A stretch of 64,000 nucleotides of DNA from Paenibacillus lautus NBRC 15380. GTDB lineage: Bacteria; Bacillota; Bacilli; Paenibacillales; Paenibacillaceae. A program made the translations under genes and the position numbers. Shown one piece after another: positions 44,196 to 52,890 of the stretch. Position 1 is the stretch's first letter; each line of letters begins with the position of its first letter. The notes beneath the pieces were generated by a model that was given only the letters and a program-made list of their open reading frames with translations, was not told the DNA's origin and did not search any database. Where the stretch lies: NCBI RefSeq assembly GCF_004000945.1, contig NZ_BIMF01000009.1:170289-234288 (forward strand), read 5' to 3'.

Positions 44196-44534
44196 ATGAT
44201 ACTGAACCATCTTAATCTCACCGTAACCGATGTAACAGCAGCCAAGGAATTTTTGCAAACCTATTTCGGACTCAAAATCGGAGGCGAGCGTGGTCAGTCA
44301 TTTGCAGCGCTGTTTGACGATCAAGGAATGGTGCTGACCTTAATGCGGGGTACCGAGGTTAACTATCCCAAGACGTTTCATATTGGCTTTATTCAGGAAA
44401 GCGAAGCGAAGGTAAATGAGATTCATCAGCGCCTAAGCGTTGACGGCTTCGATGTCACAGAGCCCCGAAGAGCCCACGGATGGACCTTCTACGTTAAAGC
44501 TCCGGGCGGTTTTACTGTTGAAGTACTGGCTTAA
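44196..44534 (+). CDS. VOC-family (glyoxalase/bleomycin-resistance fold) protein
   Basis: A 112-residue vicinal-oxygen-chelate fold protein with two beta-alpha-beta-beta-beta units: LNHLNLTVTDVTAAKEFLQTYFG at the start and HIGFIQESEAKVNEIHQRL in the second half, ending FYVKAPGGFTVEVLA. Metal-ligand candidates are His5, the Glu in the second unit and Glu110. The family includes isomerases, dioxygenases and antibiotic-binding proteins; the substrate is unknown. GGAAGG lies before the ATG. Monocistronic. Confidence 0.85.
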   Translation: MILNHLNLTVTDVTAAKEFLQTYFGLKIGGERGQSFAALFDDQGMVLTLMRGTEVNYPKTFHIGFIQESEAKVNEIHQRLSVDGFDVTEPRRAHGWTFYVKAPGGFTVEVLA

Positions 44535-44588
44535 TCATCATCGTTATCGTTACATGGGACAGCGCCATTCCTCATCCGCTAAACGCAA

Positions 44589-44616
44589 AAGCCCACGCAT
44601 GGCGCGTGGGCTCTTC
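44589..44616. terminator. Terminator between convergent genes
   Basis: Perfect AGCCCACGC / GCGTGGGCT hairpin with a short loop, T-rich on the right and A-rich on the left. Confidence 0.8.
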
Positions 44617-44629
44617 TGTTATGTCAGGC

Positions 44630-45166
44630 TTAATAAAGCTCCCATGTCTCCGTACATAACACAAGAAAAGAATCCGCAACCCGCTCGCAGTCCTCATAGC
44701 CCAAGCTGCCGGAATGCGCGAACAGAATCGGATATTCACCGTTTACCGGCTCTTCCCTCATATCGAACAAATAATGATTTCCTCTTCCATCCATGGCAAA
44801 CGATACCGCATTCGGCATATACTCCGGCAGCTCGTAAGCCAGGTTCATCTCCCTCAGATCCTCCGTGTTAAAGAACTGGAAATAACGTTCTCCCTGTTGA
44901 AATTCCCCGCCGTTGGAGTACTTCAATAAATCCACGTAGCTTGCAGGGAGATCCCTCTGAGGCAGCTTCCAGCCTGCAGGATCGAGCGGCGTATATTGAT
45001 CGTAAAAGGGCGACGATTTGTGAAAAGGATTCACTTGTCTTCCCTTGATGTCCTCCATTTCTTGCGCAGACAGCCCCGTATTCCACTCCTTAACAAAACG
45101 GGCAATTTGTTCACCGGTCGCACCGGAACGTTTGTCATACTGATGCTCAAAATCGATATTCCACAT
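44630..45166 (-). CDS. SMI1/KNR4 (SUKH) family protein
   Basis: A 178-residue protein. The start at 45166 (MWNIDFEHQYDK) has GGAGG just upstream; the frame is open further 5' but without signals. Residues about 65-178 match the SMI1/KNR4 (SUKH) fold: LPASYVDLLKYSNGGEFQ (the conserved P-x-x-Y-x-x-x-L-x-x-x-N-G-G pattern), a central FNTEDLREMN strand and GRGNHYLFDMR. Known: SUKH proteins commonly act as immunity proteins against secreted nuclease and deaminase toxins. No toxin is adjacent, so it is an orphan immunity candidate. Confidence 0.82.
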   Translation of the reverse strand: MWNIDFEHQYDKRSGATGEQIARFVKEWNTGLSAQEMEDIKGRQVNPFHKSSPFYDQYTPLDPAGWKLPQRDLPASYVDLLKYSNGGEFQQGERYFQFFNTEDLREMNLAYELPEYMPNAVSFAMDGRGNHYLFDMREEPVNGEYPILFAHSGSLGYEDCERVADSFLVLCTETWELY

Positions 45167-45301
45167 CTTGGCCTTCCTCCATCCTGGTATTTCCTGCCTT
45201 GGAACTTCTCCAACATTATAAAAGAAAAATTGGAAAAAGGGATCGTACCATCGATGTAAGGAATTCCTTAGGTCCTTCGATCTAGGACTTGTACTAAACA
45301 A

Positions 45302-45331
45302 CAAAGACCGTGCACAAGCGCACGGTCTTCG
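45302..45331. terminator. Terminator after the SDR gene
   Basis: AAGACCGTGC / GCACGGTCTT hairpin, A-rich before and T-rich after. Confidence 0.75.
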
Positions 45332-45383
45332 AAGATATCGAAGCAGCCATGCATGAACCGGACCGCCTCGATAAAAGTAGTCA

Positions 45384-46148
45384 TTACAGATGGGATCCTC
45401 CACTGGCATCGATGCATTGACCGGTGATCCAGCGGCTGTCCGGAGAAGCCAGAAATGCTGCAATATCAGCGATATCCCCAGGCTCACCCCATCTGCCGAA
45501 GATCGAATAGCCGGCTCCGAACTGGAACGAGGCTGGGTCCTGAAGCATGGCGGCATTCATGTCGGTGGCAACGAAGCCGGGCTGTATCGCATTGATCGTA
45601 ATCCCGCGGGAACCCAGCTGGCTCGACAGGGAGAGCGTCAGCGCATTGACGGCCCCCTTCGTCATTGTATACGCAGGAATATTGGGCAAGGAGATTCGGG
45701 TTACCGCAGAAGATAAATTGATAATGCGCCCATCGTCCCGAAGGCGCGGGAGAGCCTGCTGAATCATGAAGAATGGCGACTTCACGTTCATTCGCATCAC
45801 TTCATCAAAGCTTTCCTCCGTGGTCTCCTCGATGGTTTCCACCAAGCCGATCCCTGCATTGTTTACCAGAATATCGAAATATGTGTCACCGGTTCGTGCT
45901 TTCAACGTCTCATCCAGCGACCCGTACAGGGCACTTATTCCATCCGAGGAGGCAAGATCCGCCCCTACCAAGAAAGCTTCACCCCCGGCCTGTGTTATCT
46001 CGCTGACGACCTCTTCCGCGGCCTCATGGTTCTTGCCATAGTGGACGGCTACCAACGCTCCTTCCTTCGCCAATCGTATCGCGATGGCACGTCCAATGCC
46101 TCGGCTGGAGCCCGTAACCAAGGCAACCTTCCCATTCAATGTATTCAT
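45384..46148 (-). CDS. Short-chain dehydrogenase/reductase (SDR)
   Basis: A 254-residue classical SDR with Rossmann motif TGSSRGIGRAIA (residues 12-23), NNAGIG, catalytic serine in NLSSAV and the Y-x-x-x-K motif in AYTMTKGA, then PGFVATDM. All catalytic residues are present, so it is an active NAD(P)H-dependent oxidoreductase, substrate unknown. The C terminus ITGQCIDASGGSHL is typical. Monocistronic; its upstream region is shared with the divergent yitT-like gene. Confidence 0.92.
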   Translation of the reverse strand: MNTLNGKVALVTGSSRGIGRAIAIRLAKEGALVAVHYGKNHEAAEEVVSEITQAGGEAFLVGADLASSDGISALYGSLDETLKARTGDTYFDILVNNAGIGLVETIEETTEESFDEVMRMNVKSPFFMIQQALPRLRDDGRIINLSSAVTRISLPNIPAYTMTKGAVNALTLSLSSQLGSRGITINAIQPGFVATDMNAAMLQDPASFQFGAGYSIFGRWGEPGDIADIAAFLASPDSRWITGQCIDASGGSHL

Positions 46149-46250
46149 GTTCTCATCATCTCCTCTTTTTCTTTCACTTTTAGTTTTATCACAGGTTCCA
46201 TTTCGAAATGTTGCGCTCCTATTCGCCTACTCACAGTGAATTAAAAATCA

Positions 46251-46279
46251 TTTACATTCCATGTAATGATTATTATAAT
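46251..46279 (+). promoter_or_regulatory. Strong sigma-A promoter of the yitT-like unit
   Basis: TTTACA and TATAAT with an exact 17-base spacer; expected start near 46286. It overlaps an AT-rich TGATTATTATAATGAGAAT segment that weakly resembles a Fur box. Confidence 0.75.
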
Positions 46280-46317
46280 GAGAATATCAAAAGAGCTGCG
46301 CAACCTGTGTTTGCATA

Positions 46318-46358
46318 AAGCGATTAAAGGATGATTTTTTCCTTTAGTCGCTTTTTTT
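46318..46358 (+). terminator. Terminator inside the yitT leader
   Basis: AAGCGATTAAAGG / CCTTTAGTCGCTT arms (one wobble) with a 10-base loop, followed by TTTTTTG. It lies between the promoter at 46251 and the ATG at 46392, so it would stop a transcript of about 70 bases unless bypassed. Confidence 0.82.
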
Positions 46359-46391
46359 GTGAGCTTGTTGAAAGTCATGGAGGTATATCGT

Positions 46392-47228
46392 ATGAAAAAA
46401 AGAGCGTTTGATATGATCATGCTGCTCATCGGGGCATTTATTTTTGCACTGGCCGTCAATTTATTCGTCATTCCCAACGATTTTGGCGAAGGCGGTGTTA
46501 CCGGGATCTCGATCATTCTGTATTATGTGCTGAAATGGTCCCCGGCTTTGGTCGGCATCGTGATTAACGGGATTTTGCTAATTGTCGGCTACAAGCTTCT
46601 CGATAAAAAAACGACGGTCTATACCATTATCGTTGTTGCTTTTCACTCTCTGTTCCTTCATTTGACGGAGAACTGGCGCATCGCTTCGGATGAGCCGGTG
46701 ATCAATGCCATATTCGCCGGACTGTTTGCCGGCGTCGGGATTGGACTCATCGTCCGGGTGGGCGGGACCACGGCAGGTACGGTGATATTGGCCCGACTGG
46801 CCAATAAATATTGGGATTGGAATATCAGTTATGCCCTGCTGTTCTTTGACCTGATCGTGGCGGGACTGTCCGTCTTTGTGATCGGGATCGAGAAGGTGAT
46901 GTTCACCGTGGTCATCCTCTATATCGGCACCAAGGCGATGGAGTTCATTATTGAAGGCTTGAATCCGAAAAAGGCCGTTACCATCATCTCGACTCATCAT
47001 GACCGCATCGCGATTCGGGTTACGGAGATTATGGACCGCGGGGTGACCGTGCTCCGGGGTTATGGATACTACACCGGCCAGACCAAAGATGTTCTCTACA
47101 TCGTCATCAGTAAACAGGAAGTCTCCATGCTCAAGAAAATCGTCCGGGCCGAGGACAAAAACGCTTTTGTCACGATCCATGACGTACGCGACGTGTTTGG
47201 CGAAGGATTTATTGATATTTCGAAATAA
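46392..47228 (+). CDS. YitT family membrane protein (DUF161/DUF2179)
   Basis: A 278-residue protein. The ATG at 46392 (MKKRAFDMIML) is 8 bases after GGAGGT; earlier in-frame codons lie in the terminator. Five or six helices span about 8-175 (the YitT_membrane domain, with the internal motif NDFGEGGVTGIS and VGGTTAGT), followed by a soluble DUF2179 domain (about 215-275, RGVTVLRGYGYYTGQ). Function is unknown; the family is common in Firmicutes. Expression seems to depend on the leader described at 46251-46358. Confidence 0.9.
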   Translation: MKKRAFDMIMLLIGAFIFALAVNLFVIPNDFGEGGVTGISIILYYVLKWSPALVGIVINGILLIVGYKLLDKKTTVYTIIVVAFHSLFLHLTENWRIASDEPVINAIFAGLFAGVGIGLIVRVGGTTAGTVILARLANKYWDWNISYALLFFDLIVAGLSVFVIGIEKVMFTVVILYIGTKAMEFIIEGLNPKKAVTIISTHHDRIAIRVTEIMDRGVTVLRGYGYYTGQTKDVLYIVISKQEVSMLKKIVRAEDKNAFVTIHDVRDVFGEGFIDISK

Positions 47229-47251
47229 AACCGGACTTATCCTTAGTAAGA

Positions 47252-47298
47252 AAAAAAAGATCGAAACAGCCGTTCGGGCAGGTTTCGATCTTTTTTTA
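47252..47298. terminator. Terminator of the yitT-like gene
   Basis: AAAGATCGAAAC / GTTTCGATCTTT perfect arms, T7 after and A8 before. Confidence 0.9.
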
Positions 47299-47710
47299 GC
47301 ATCGCTGCCGATAACTTTTTCACGTCTTCACAAACTGTAATAATATCCCAACTTTTCCATGACCTCAGACGCTAAACATCCCAAAAAAGTTGAAGCCAAA
47401 GTTCCTTTTATTTGTATTTTTCCATGACAAATTCGGATTATTTTTTGCATTTTCGCTACACGAAACACAGGGTTATAGCTTATAATCTTACACCAAATGA
47501 CAACTTTATAGAAATATTTAATGAGTTCGCAAAAAACATTTTATTGGTAATACGAGGCAAGATTCTATACAATTCTTTTTAACTTAAAAATGCTGAGTGC
47601 AAACTTTTAATGTTTTAGTACAAATTGTCCGAGACAGGCTTTCTTTTCAGCAAAACCGACGATTTATCACGCAATTCTACTTTAACGATTTGAAGGAGTG
47701 CATCGCAAAA
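47299..47710. other. Long upstream region of the glutamate dehydrogenase gene
   Basis: About 410 bases, AT-rich, with several -10-like boxes (TATAAT near 47480, TATACAAT near 47567) but no convincing -35 or TnrA/GlnR-type operator. The frame is open from an ATG at 47597, yet the ribosome binding site fits the GTG at 47711. Confidence 0.4.
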
Positions 47711-49090
47711 GTGACTACGAATATTTCTGTTTCTTCACCCCTTACTGCCGCGAAAGACTATGTGGAATCCATCTATAACCAAGTGGTGGCCCGAGATCCG
47801 CACGAGCAAGAATTTCATCAAGCCGTCCGGGAATTTGTAGATTCCCTCGTCCCTGTTTTAGCCCAGCATCCGAAATATCGGGAACATGGTATTCTGGAGC
47901 GCCTTGTCGAGCCTGAACGAATGATCACCTTCCGTATACCATGGGTGGATGATCAAGGCAAAACCCAAGTAAACCGCGGGTTCCGCGTCCAGTTTAACAG
48001 CGCTCTGGGTCCGTACAAAGGCGGGATCCGGTTCCATCCTTCGGTTTATGCCGGCATCGTCAAATTCCTCGGCTTTGAACAAATTTTCAAAAATGCGCTC
48101 ACGGGCCAGCCAATCGGCGGCGGCAAGGGCGGTTCGGATTTCGATCCGAAAGGCAAATCCGATCAGGAAGTCATGCGTTTTACCCAGAGCTTTATGACCG
48201 AGCTGTACCGCCATATCGGACCTGATTCCGATGTGCCTGCCGGCGATATCGGTGTCGGCGCTCGCGAGATCGGTTATATGTTCGGCCAATACAAGCGGAT
48301 CCGCGGAGGACATGAGGCCGGCGTGCTGACAGGCAAAGGCGTCATCTATGGCGGAAGCCTGGCACGTACGGAAGCAACCGGCTACGGCTGCGTTTACTTC
48401 GTACAGGAAATGCTGGCTTCGCAAGGCCTTAGCTTCAAAGACAGCCGCGTTGTTGTGTCCGGCTCGGGCAACGTCTCCATCTACGCGATTGAAAAAGCAC
48501 AGCAGCTCGGTGCACACGTCATCGCCTGCAGTGATTCCAACGGATACCTGTATGATCCGGACGGAATTAACCTCGAAACCGTCAAGCTGCTGAAGGAACG
48601 GGATCGCCTGCGGATCAGCGAATACGTTAAGATTCACCCGCATGCCGAATATACCGAAGGCTGCACGGGCATCTGGAATATTCCGTGCGATATCGCACTG
48701 CCTTGCGCCACGCAGAATGAGCTGGATGAAGAAGCAGCGAAAACACTCATCTTGAATGGTGTAAAAGCCATCGGTGAGGGAGCCAATATGCCTTCCACGC
48801 TGGAAGCGATTGAGCAGTTCATCAGCAGCGGCGTGCTGTTCGGACCGGCTAAAGCCGCCAATGCGGGCGGGGTTGCCGTATCCGCGCTGGAGATGAGCCA
48901 GAACAGCATGAGAATGTCATGGACCTTTGAAGAAGTGGATGCGAAGCTGCATCAGATCATGAAAAACATCTACAGCAGTGCCGTAGATGCTGCAGAGGAG
49001 TATGGTGTAGCCGGCAATCTTGTCGCTGGTGCCAACATCGCAGGTTTTATCAAAGTGGCCGATGCCATGATCGCACAAGGTATCGTATAA
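47711..49090 (+). CDS. gdhA: NADP-specific glutamate dehydrogenase
   Basis: A 459-residue GdhA of the hexameric, NADP-type family (E. coli GdhA length is about 447). The GTG at 47711 is chosen because AAGGAG lies about 12 bases upstream and it gives normal length. Motifs: GPYKGGIRFHPSV, the catalytic lysine region PIGGGKGGSDFDPKGKS, dinucleotide-binding VVSGSGNVSIYAIEKA, and the C-terminal GANIAGFIKVADAM. It aminates 2-oxoglutarate with NADPH. Convergent with diaminopimelate dehydrogenase. Confidence 0.95.
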   Translation: MTTNISVSSPLTAAKDYVESIYNQVVARDPHEQEFHQAVREFVDSLVPVLAQHPKYREHGILERLVEPERMITFRIPWVDDQGKTQVNRGFRVQFNSALGPYKGGIRFHPSVYAGIVKFLGFEQIFKNALTGQPIGGGKGGSDFDPKGKSDQEVMRFTQSFMTELYRHIGPDSDVPAGDIGVGAREIGYMFGQYKRIRGGHEAGVLTGKGVIYGGSLARTEATGYGCVYFVQEMLASQGLSFKDSRVVVSGSGNVSIYAIEKAQQLGAHVIACSDSNGYLYDPDGINLETVKLLKERDRLRISEYVKIHPHAEYTEGCTGIWNIPCDIALPCATQNELDEEAAKTLILNGVKAIGEGANMPSTLEAIEQFISSGVLFGPAKAANAGGVAVSALEMSQNSMRMSWTFEEVDAKLHQIMKNIYSSAVDAAEEYGVAGNLVAGANIAGFIKVADAMIAQGIV

Positions 49091-49101
49091 ATAAGAAAAA
49101 A

Positions 49102-49135
49102 AAGAAGCCCTGCCGCATATGCGGCAGGGCTTCTT
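49102..49135. terminator. Perfectly palindromic bidirectional terminator
   Basis: A 34-base perfect palindrome (arms AAGAAGCCCTGCCGCAT and its complement) between gdhA and ddh, with an A8 run on the left. Serves both genes. Confidence 0.9.
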
Positions 49136-49140
49136 GCAGC

Positions 49141-50124
49141 TTATAGAAGCTCGCTGCGGAGCTCTTCGGCCGATTTTGGCGATAAGTATCCCAGCGGGAT
49201 ATCAAACACCGTCTTGGCGCCTTGCTGTCCCTCTCTGCTCAAACGATGAGCAGCTCTTGCATATGATACCAGCACACTGGCCGTAAATTCCGGGTTGCTG
49301 TCGAGCTTCAGGCCAAATTCAACAATTTGTTTATTTCCGCTCCCGGTAACGCCGCTGCGAATAACAAATCCGCCATGAGGCATACCTGCATGTTCAGCCT
49401 CAAGCTCTTCTTGCGTAATGAAGGTTACGGTTGTATCGTAATCGGAAAAATAGTTAGGCATCGACACAATCGTTTGACGGATTTGCTCTTGGTCCGCGCC
49501 TTCTTCCGCTACGACAAAGCAATCTCTCCGGTGCTTCTCGCGTGTGGCGAGCTCCGGTGTTTCACCAGCACGGATTTGGTTGATAACCTCTTCTACTGGA
49601 ACCGTATATTGAACGCCTGCCTTCACCCCGGGAACACGACGGATGGCATCCGAGTGGCCCTGGCTCACGCCTTTGCCCCAGAAGGTATAATCTTTTCCTT
49701 CCGGCAAAATCGCTTCGGCAAGCAGACGGTTCATGGAGAACAAGCCCGGATCCCAACCTGTCGAAATGACACTGACATGGCCTCCGCCCAACGCCGCTTT
49801 GTTGACTTCCTCGAAAAACTCAGGGATTTTCGCGTGTGTGTCAAAGCTGTCTACCGTATTGAACATGCTGGCAAGCTGTGGCGTTTGCTCAGGCAAATCC
49901 GTAGCCGAACCACCGCACAGAATCATAACGTCAATCTTACCGATATATTGCTCTGCCGCTGATATATGCTCGAAGCGAGCACCGGAATTTGCTGGCATTT
50001 GCTGCGGGTCTCTGCGCGTGAAGATGGCTACCAGCTCCAGATCCGGATTTTGCCCGATCGCTTTCTGTACGCCTTTGCCCAAATTTCCATAACCTACGAT
50101 CCCTACTTTAATAGATGCTTTCAA
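49141..50124 (-). CDS. ddh: meso-Diaminopimelate D-dehydrogenase
   Basis: A 327-residue NADPH-dependent meso-diaminopimelate dehydrogenase, which makes meso-DAP directly from tetrahydrodipicolinate and ammonia. TTG at 50124 is chosen: GGGAGG is 6 bases upstream and the length matches the family (about 326). NADP-binding motif KVGIVGYGNLGKGVQ at the N terminus, then FTRRD, LCGGSATDLP, DSFDTHAKIPE and STGWDPGLFSMNRL, with the substrate-binding residues in the last segment. Provides lysine and cell-wall DAP by the one-step route. Confidence 0.95.
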   Translation of the reverse strand: MKASIKVGIVGYGNLGKGVQKAIGQNPDLELVAIFTRRDPQQMPANSGARFEHISAAEQYIGKIDVMILCGGSATDLPEQTPQLASMFNTVDSFDTHAKIPEFFEEVNKAALGGGHVSVISTGWDPGLFSMNRLLAEAILPEGKDYTFWGKGVSQGHSDAIRRVPGVKAGVQYTVPVEEVINQIRAGETPELATREKHRRDCFVVAEEGADQEQIRQTIVSMPNYFSDYDTTVTFITQEELEAEHAGMPHGGFVIRSGVTGSGNKQIVEFGLKLDSNPEFTASVLVSYARAAHRLSREGQQGAKTVFDIPLGYLSPKSAEELRSELL

Positions 50125-50275
50125 TGTAATCCTCCCTTTGTCAGAACCATTTCGTGTGGCATGATGTTTATGTACCGCTTTAAAGTATAAGTATATAGAC
50201 ATCACTCAAATTGTAAACTATTTTATATGGACAGGAAATTCTTTCTATTTGTTTTTGTTCCAATTTTATATCTGT

Positions 50276-51337
50276 CTATCCGATAACTTGAACAACATTT
50301 CCTTCTTGATCCTTGATTTCCGTCTTCAGAACTTCAATCCGGATTCCTTGCAGGCCAGAAAGCTCGAAGGTGCTGACCTTTGGCAGCAATCGACTTGAAA
50401 ATTCACCCGCGGTCCGATCGTCCAAAACCAGGGTAACATCTCCATCCTCCGCAGTCCAGCGACTCTCTTCCCCCGGCTCAAATACGACCCGAACGTCCGA
50501 ACCGACAAGGCTCAGTTTCTTATCCTTCAGAATTCGGCCCTGCAGCAGCTTCCCGATAATTTCGGCCTGCTTGGCGCCTATTTGTAATGTAGCCGGGGTT
50601 TTACTTAACCACCCCTTTTTCCCCGGTTCAAAAGCCAGCTGGCTCACGTAGAGAAATCCGGTGTTCGAGCCCTCTTGTTTTGTCCCTCGGTCAACGGCTT
50701 CCCAAATCGAAGGTACCTTCAGCAGCGATTCCCGATCCAGATCCGTTATGTATTGCGGCATATACTCCACACAAGCTTGTAATACGCCCAGCGTATTCCA
50801 TGTCTGCATCGCCTCGAGTTCTTCACGTGTGATGCCAACCATCTGCAGGAATTCGACCCGACCATTCGGTGTATCCATCCCCGGCAGCTCAGGATCCAAG
50901 GTAAAGGAGAGTGCGGTCAATTGCGTATCGGCCCCCAGGCAGATCGGGCCATTGGCATCCAAATAATCCCCCGAGCAAAAAACATTTCCGCTATTAAACA
51001 CGTATCTCCCCATGTTCTGAAGCAGATTTAGCGCCCACGCCGGCGGCTCTTCCTCATCCTCCCGCTTAGCCAGCCTGAACGTCAATTCGAATCCGTAACC
51101 GCTCTCCTCCAGATTGTCCGATTCCTTGTCATACAGCTCGCTAAAGCCATAGGTGACCATATGCCAATGCGGACTCGGGGCATTCGACGTATAAGCGCTG
51201 ATTCCATTCAGCGGATCGGGTCCTCCCAGAGCATAGGGAATTAGAGCCCCGTAATGTTTCGGCTCCTGCTCCCCGTACAGCTTCAGCAGCTGCTCGTCAA
51301 TCGCGTCCCAGCCTGTGGCGTTTTCTTCATGTGTCAT
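50276..51337 (-). CDS. Suppressor-of-fused (SUFU) domain protein
   Basis: A 353-residue protein with an N-terminal suppressor-of-fused-like domain (about 20-190): HYGALIPYALGGPDPL, HWHMVTYGFSELY and GYGFELTFRLAKR are the diagnostic strands. The C-terminal half (200-353) is a second, divergent alpha/beta region. Bacterial SUFU proteins are known as immunity proteins in polymorphic toxin loci, and also occur alone; no toxin partner is adjacent. GGAGGG precedes the ATG. Confidence 0.85.
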   Translation of the reverse strand: MTHEENATGWDAIDEQLLKLYGEQEPKHYGALIPYALGGPDPLNGISAYTSNAPSPHWHMVTYGFSELYDKESDNLEESGYGFELTFRLAKREDEEEPPAWALNLLQNMGRYVFNSGNVFCSGDYLDANGPICLGADTQLTALSFTLDPELPGMDTPNGRVEFLQMVGITREELEAMQTWNTLGVLQACVEYMPQYITDLDRESLLKVPSIWEAVDRGTKQEGSNTGFLYVSQLAFEPGKKGWLSKTPATLQIGAKQAEIIGKLLQGRILKDKKLSLVGSDVRVVFEPGEESRWTAEDGDVTLVLDDRTAGEFSSRLLPKVSTFELSGLQGIRIEVLKTEIKDQEGNVVQVIG

Positions 51338-51501
51338 ATCCTGTTCCCTCCGTTATCATTTACATTCAAAAAATTAAACCGTAACCGAGTAGGCCATGCC
51401 CATATCACCATCCTCTTCCGCTTCATTATATAGGACATATAGAGGAATGATGAAGTGACCCGCGAAGTGTATAATAGAACCATATCAACAAAGGAGCCTA
51501 C

Positions 51502-52239
51502 ATGTTCATGAAAAAAATAACGGCATTATCAGTAACCTTAACACTTTCAGCTTCGCTTATGGCCTCTTCTTTAGCCTCGCTGCCGGTTTCCGTCGATGCG
51601 GCCTCCGCCAAGGAATGGATACAGATCTCCGAGCGGACGTCCTATTACGGTGAAACGGCTAACGGCCAGCCCAATGGACGCGGCACGATCAAGTGGGGAA
51701 ATGGCAAGCAATATTCCGGCGATTTCATTAACGGGAAGCGCACCGGAATCGGTAAATACATTAACGAATACCAGGTAGACGGCGAAGCACATAAGGTGGT
51801 ATACACCGGCCGCTGGAGCAACGACAAAATGGATGGCGAAGGCACCTTGACGCATAAGGTGACATTGCCCAACGGGTCCGTCCGATGGAATCAGATCCAG
51901 AAAGGGACATTCCAGGCAGGTGTCTTCCACAGCGGATACGATGTCATTCATGCCGTCGCGGATCCCGACTACAGCTTTACCTACAAGAAAGGCAAGGAAC
52001 TGCTCGTAGTTATGGGCACCAATCAAAACATGAAAAAAAACTGGGCCAACGGAACAATGTTCAGCGCTCAATACAAGAACGGTTCCGTCAACCATCATTA
52101 TTCGATCTTCCCGGCCAATTCGGGGGCTGAACAGCGTCAAAACGACGCCGCGCTGCGATATTTCAAGAACATTCAAGCCAAGGTTGCTCCACATCTGCAG
52201 CAATTCGAAGCATTGTCCCAGCAGGTTCCGTTAAAATAA
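51502..52239 (+). CDS. Exported MORN-repeat protein
   Basis: A 245-residue protein with a signal peptide (about 1-34, ending near VSVDAASA). Residues 45-155 contain three or four MORN-like repeats with the G-x-G/Y-x-G-x-W/F pattern: PNGRGTIKWGNGKQYSGDFINGKRTGIGKY, split here by spacing, and later YTGRWSNDKMDGEGTL. The remaining 90 residues are not recognised. Located outside the membrane. GGAG is just before the ATG; a terminator follows at once. Confidence 0.8.
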   Translation: MFMKKITALSVTLTLSASLMASSLASLPVSVDAASAKEWIQISERTSYYGETANGQPNGRGTIKWGNGKQYSGDFINGKRTGIGKYINEYQVDGEAHKVVYTGRWSNDKMDGEGTLTHKVTLPNGSVRWNQIQKGTFQAGVFHSGYDVIHAVADPDYSFTYKKGKELLVVMGTNQNMKKNWANGTMFSAQYKNGSVNHHYSIFPANSGAEQRQNDAALRYFKNIQAKVAPHLQQFEALSQQVPLK

Positions 52240-52258
52240 CCCAGCCCATACAATCGTC

Positions 52259-52303
52259 AAAGAACCCGGTAACTTGCCTATAGCAAGACCGGGTTCTTTT
52301 TTT
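52259..52303 (+). terminator. Terminator of the MORN-repeat gene
   Basis: AAAGAACCCGGT / ACCGGGTTCTTT arms with inner TTGC/GCAA pairing, followed by T7. Confidence 0.92.
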
Positions 52304-52327
52304 GTCAGCTAATTGATCCTTTATATA

Positions 52328-52354
52328 AAAAAGAGGCCGCTTTTTAAGCGCCCC
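52328..52354 (-). terminator. Terminator of the DUF1905 gene
   Basis: GGCGCTT / AAGCGGCC arms with a short A/T loop, followed by TCTTTTTT on the minus strand. Confidence 0.7.
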
Positions 52355-52390
52355 GTGTTACCCTGCTCTTTTTCCATTGCCAGACCATCT

Positions 52391-52840
52391 CTACTGTGAA
52401 CGTCCCTCGTTCAGCATCGTGATTGTTTTATCGATTCGCCGCTGACGGGTTTCCATCGTCTTGGCCCCCTCGATCGACAGCATCAAGCGGCGTTTATTAC
52501 TGTAGGACAAACCATCGAAGTATTGTCGTGCCGCCGGGTTCTGATCCAGAGTCGCGGAAACATCCTCGGGTACCGTGATCTCGCGCGGCTCGGTATCAAG
52601 CTCAATCTGAACTGTCACTTCGTCACCCGCCGCAACTCCCGCTGCTTGCCGGTTCTCTGCGCTAAGCGGCAGCATGAATACGCCTCCCATAGGGGCGATG
52701 GTACTGCGATAGGCATGCTTGCCGATAGTGACCGAAACTGGGGGGCTTTTGCCCGAACCGAGGCCTTCCACAACTTCATCCGGTACCTGAAACCCTGTTG
52801 CCGTCTTACCGCCTAACTGTATCGTCGTTCGAAATTCCAT
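52391..52840 (-). CDS. DUF1905 / YdeI-type protein
   Basis: A 149-residue protein. Residues 1-85 are a DUF1905 beta barrel (TGFQVPDEVVEGLGSGKSPPV, GGVFMLPLSAENRQAAGV), and the C-terminal segment (about 105-149) is a YdeI/OmpD-associated helical motif with YFDGLSYSNKRRLMLSI and TRQRRIDKTITML. Such proteins have been linked to resistance to antimicrobial peptides or bacteriocins in other bacteria; function is otherwise unknown. 50 bases after the SDR start-side gene, opposite none. Confidence 0.85.
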   Translation of the reverse strand: MEFRTTIQLGGKTATGFQVPDEVVEGLGSGKSPPVSVTIGKHAYRSTIAPMGGVFMLPLSAENRQAAGVAAGDEVTVQIELDTEPREITVPEDVSATLDQNPAARQYFDGLSYSNKRRLMLSIEGAKTMETRQRRIDKTITMLNEGRSQ

Positions 52841-52890
52841 TTTTGATTCCTTCAGTTAAAAATACGGATTGTATCTCTACGAACACAGCC

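Noticed and set aside
46262..46285. Fur box before the yitT-like gene
   Set aside because: Similarity is weak and explained by the TATAAT promoter box lying in it.
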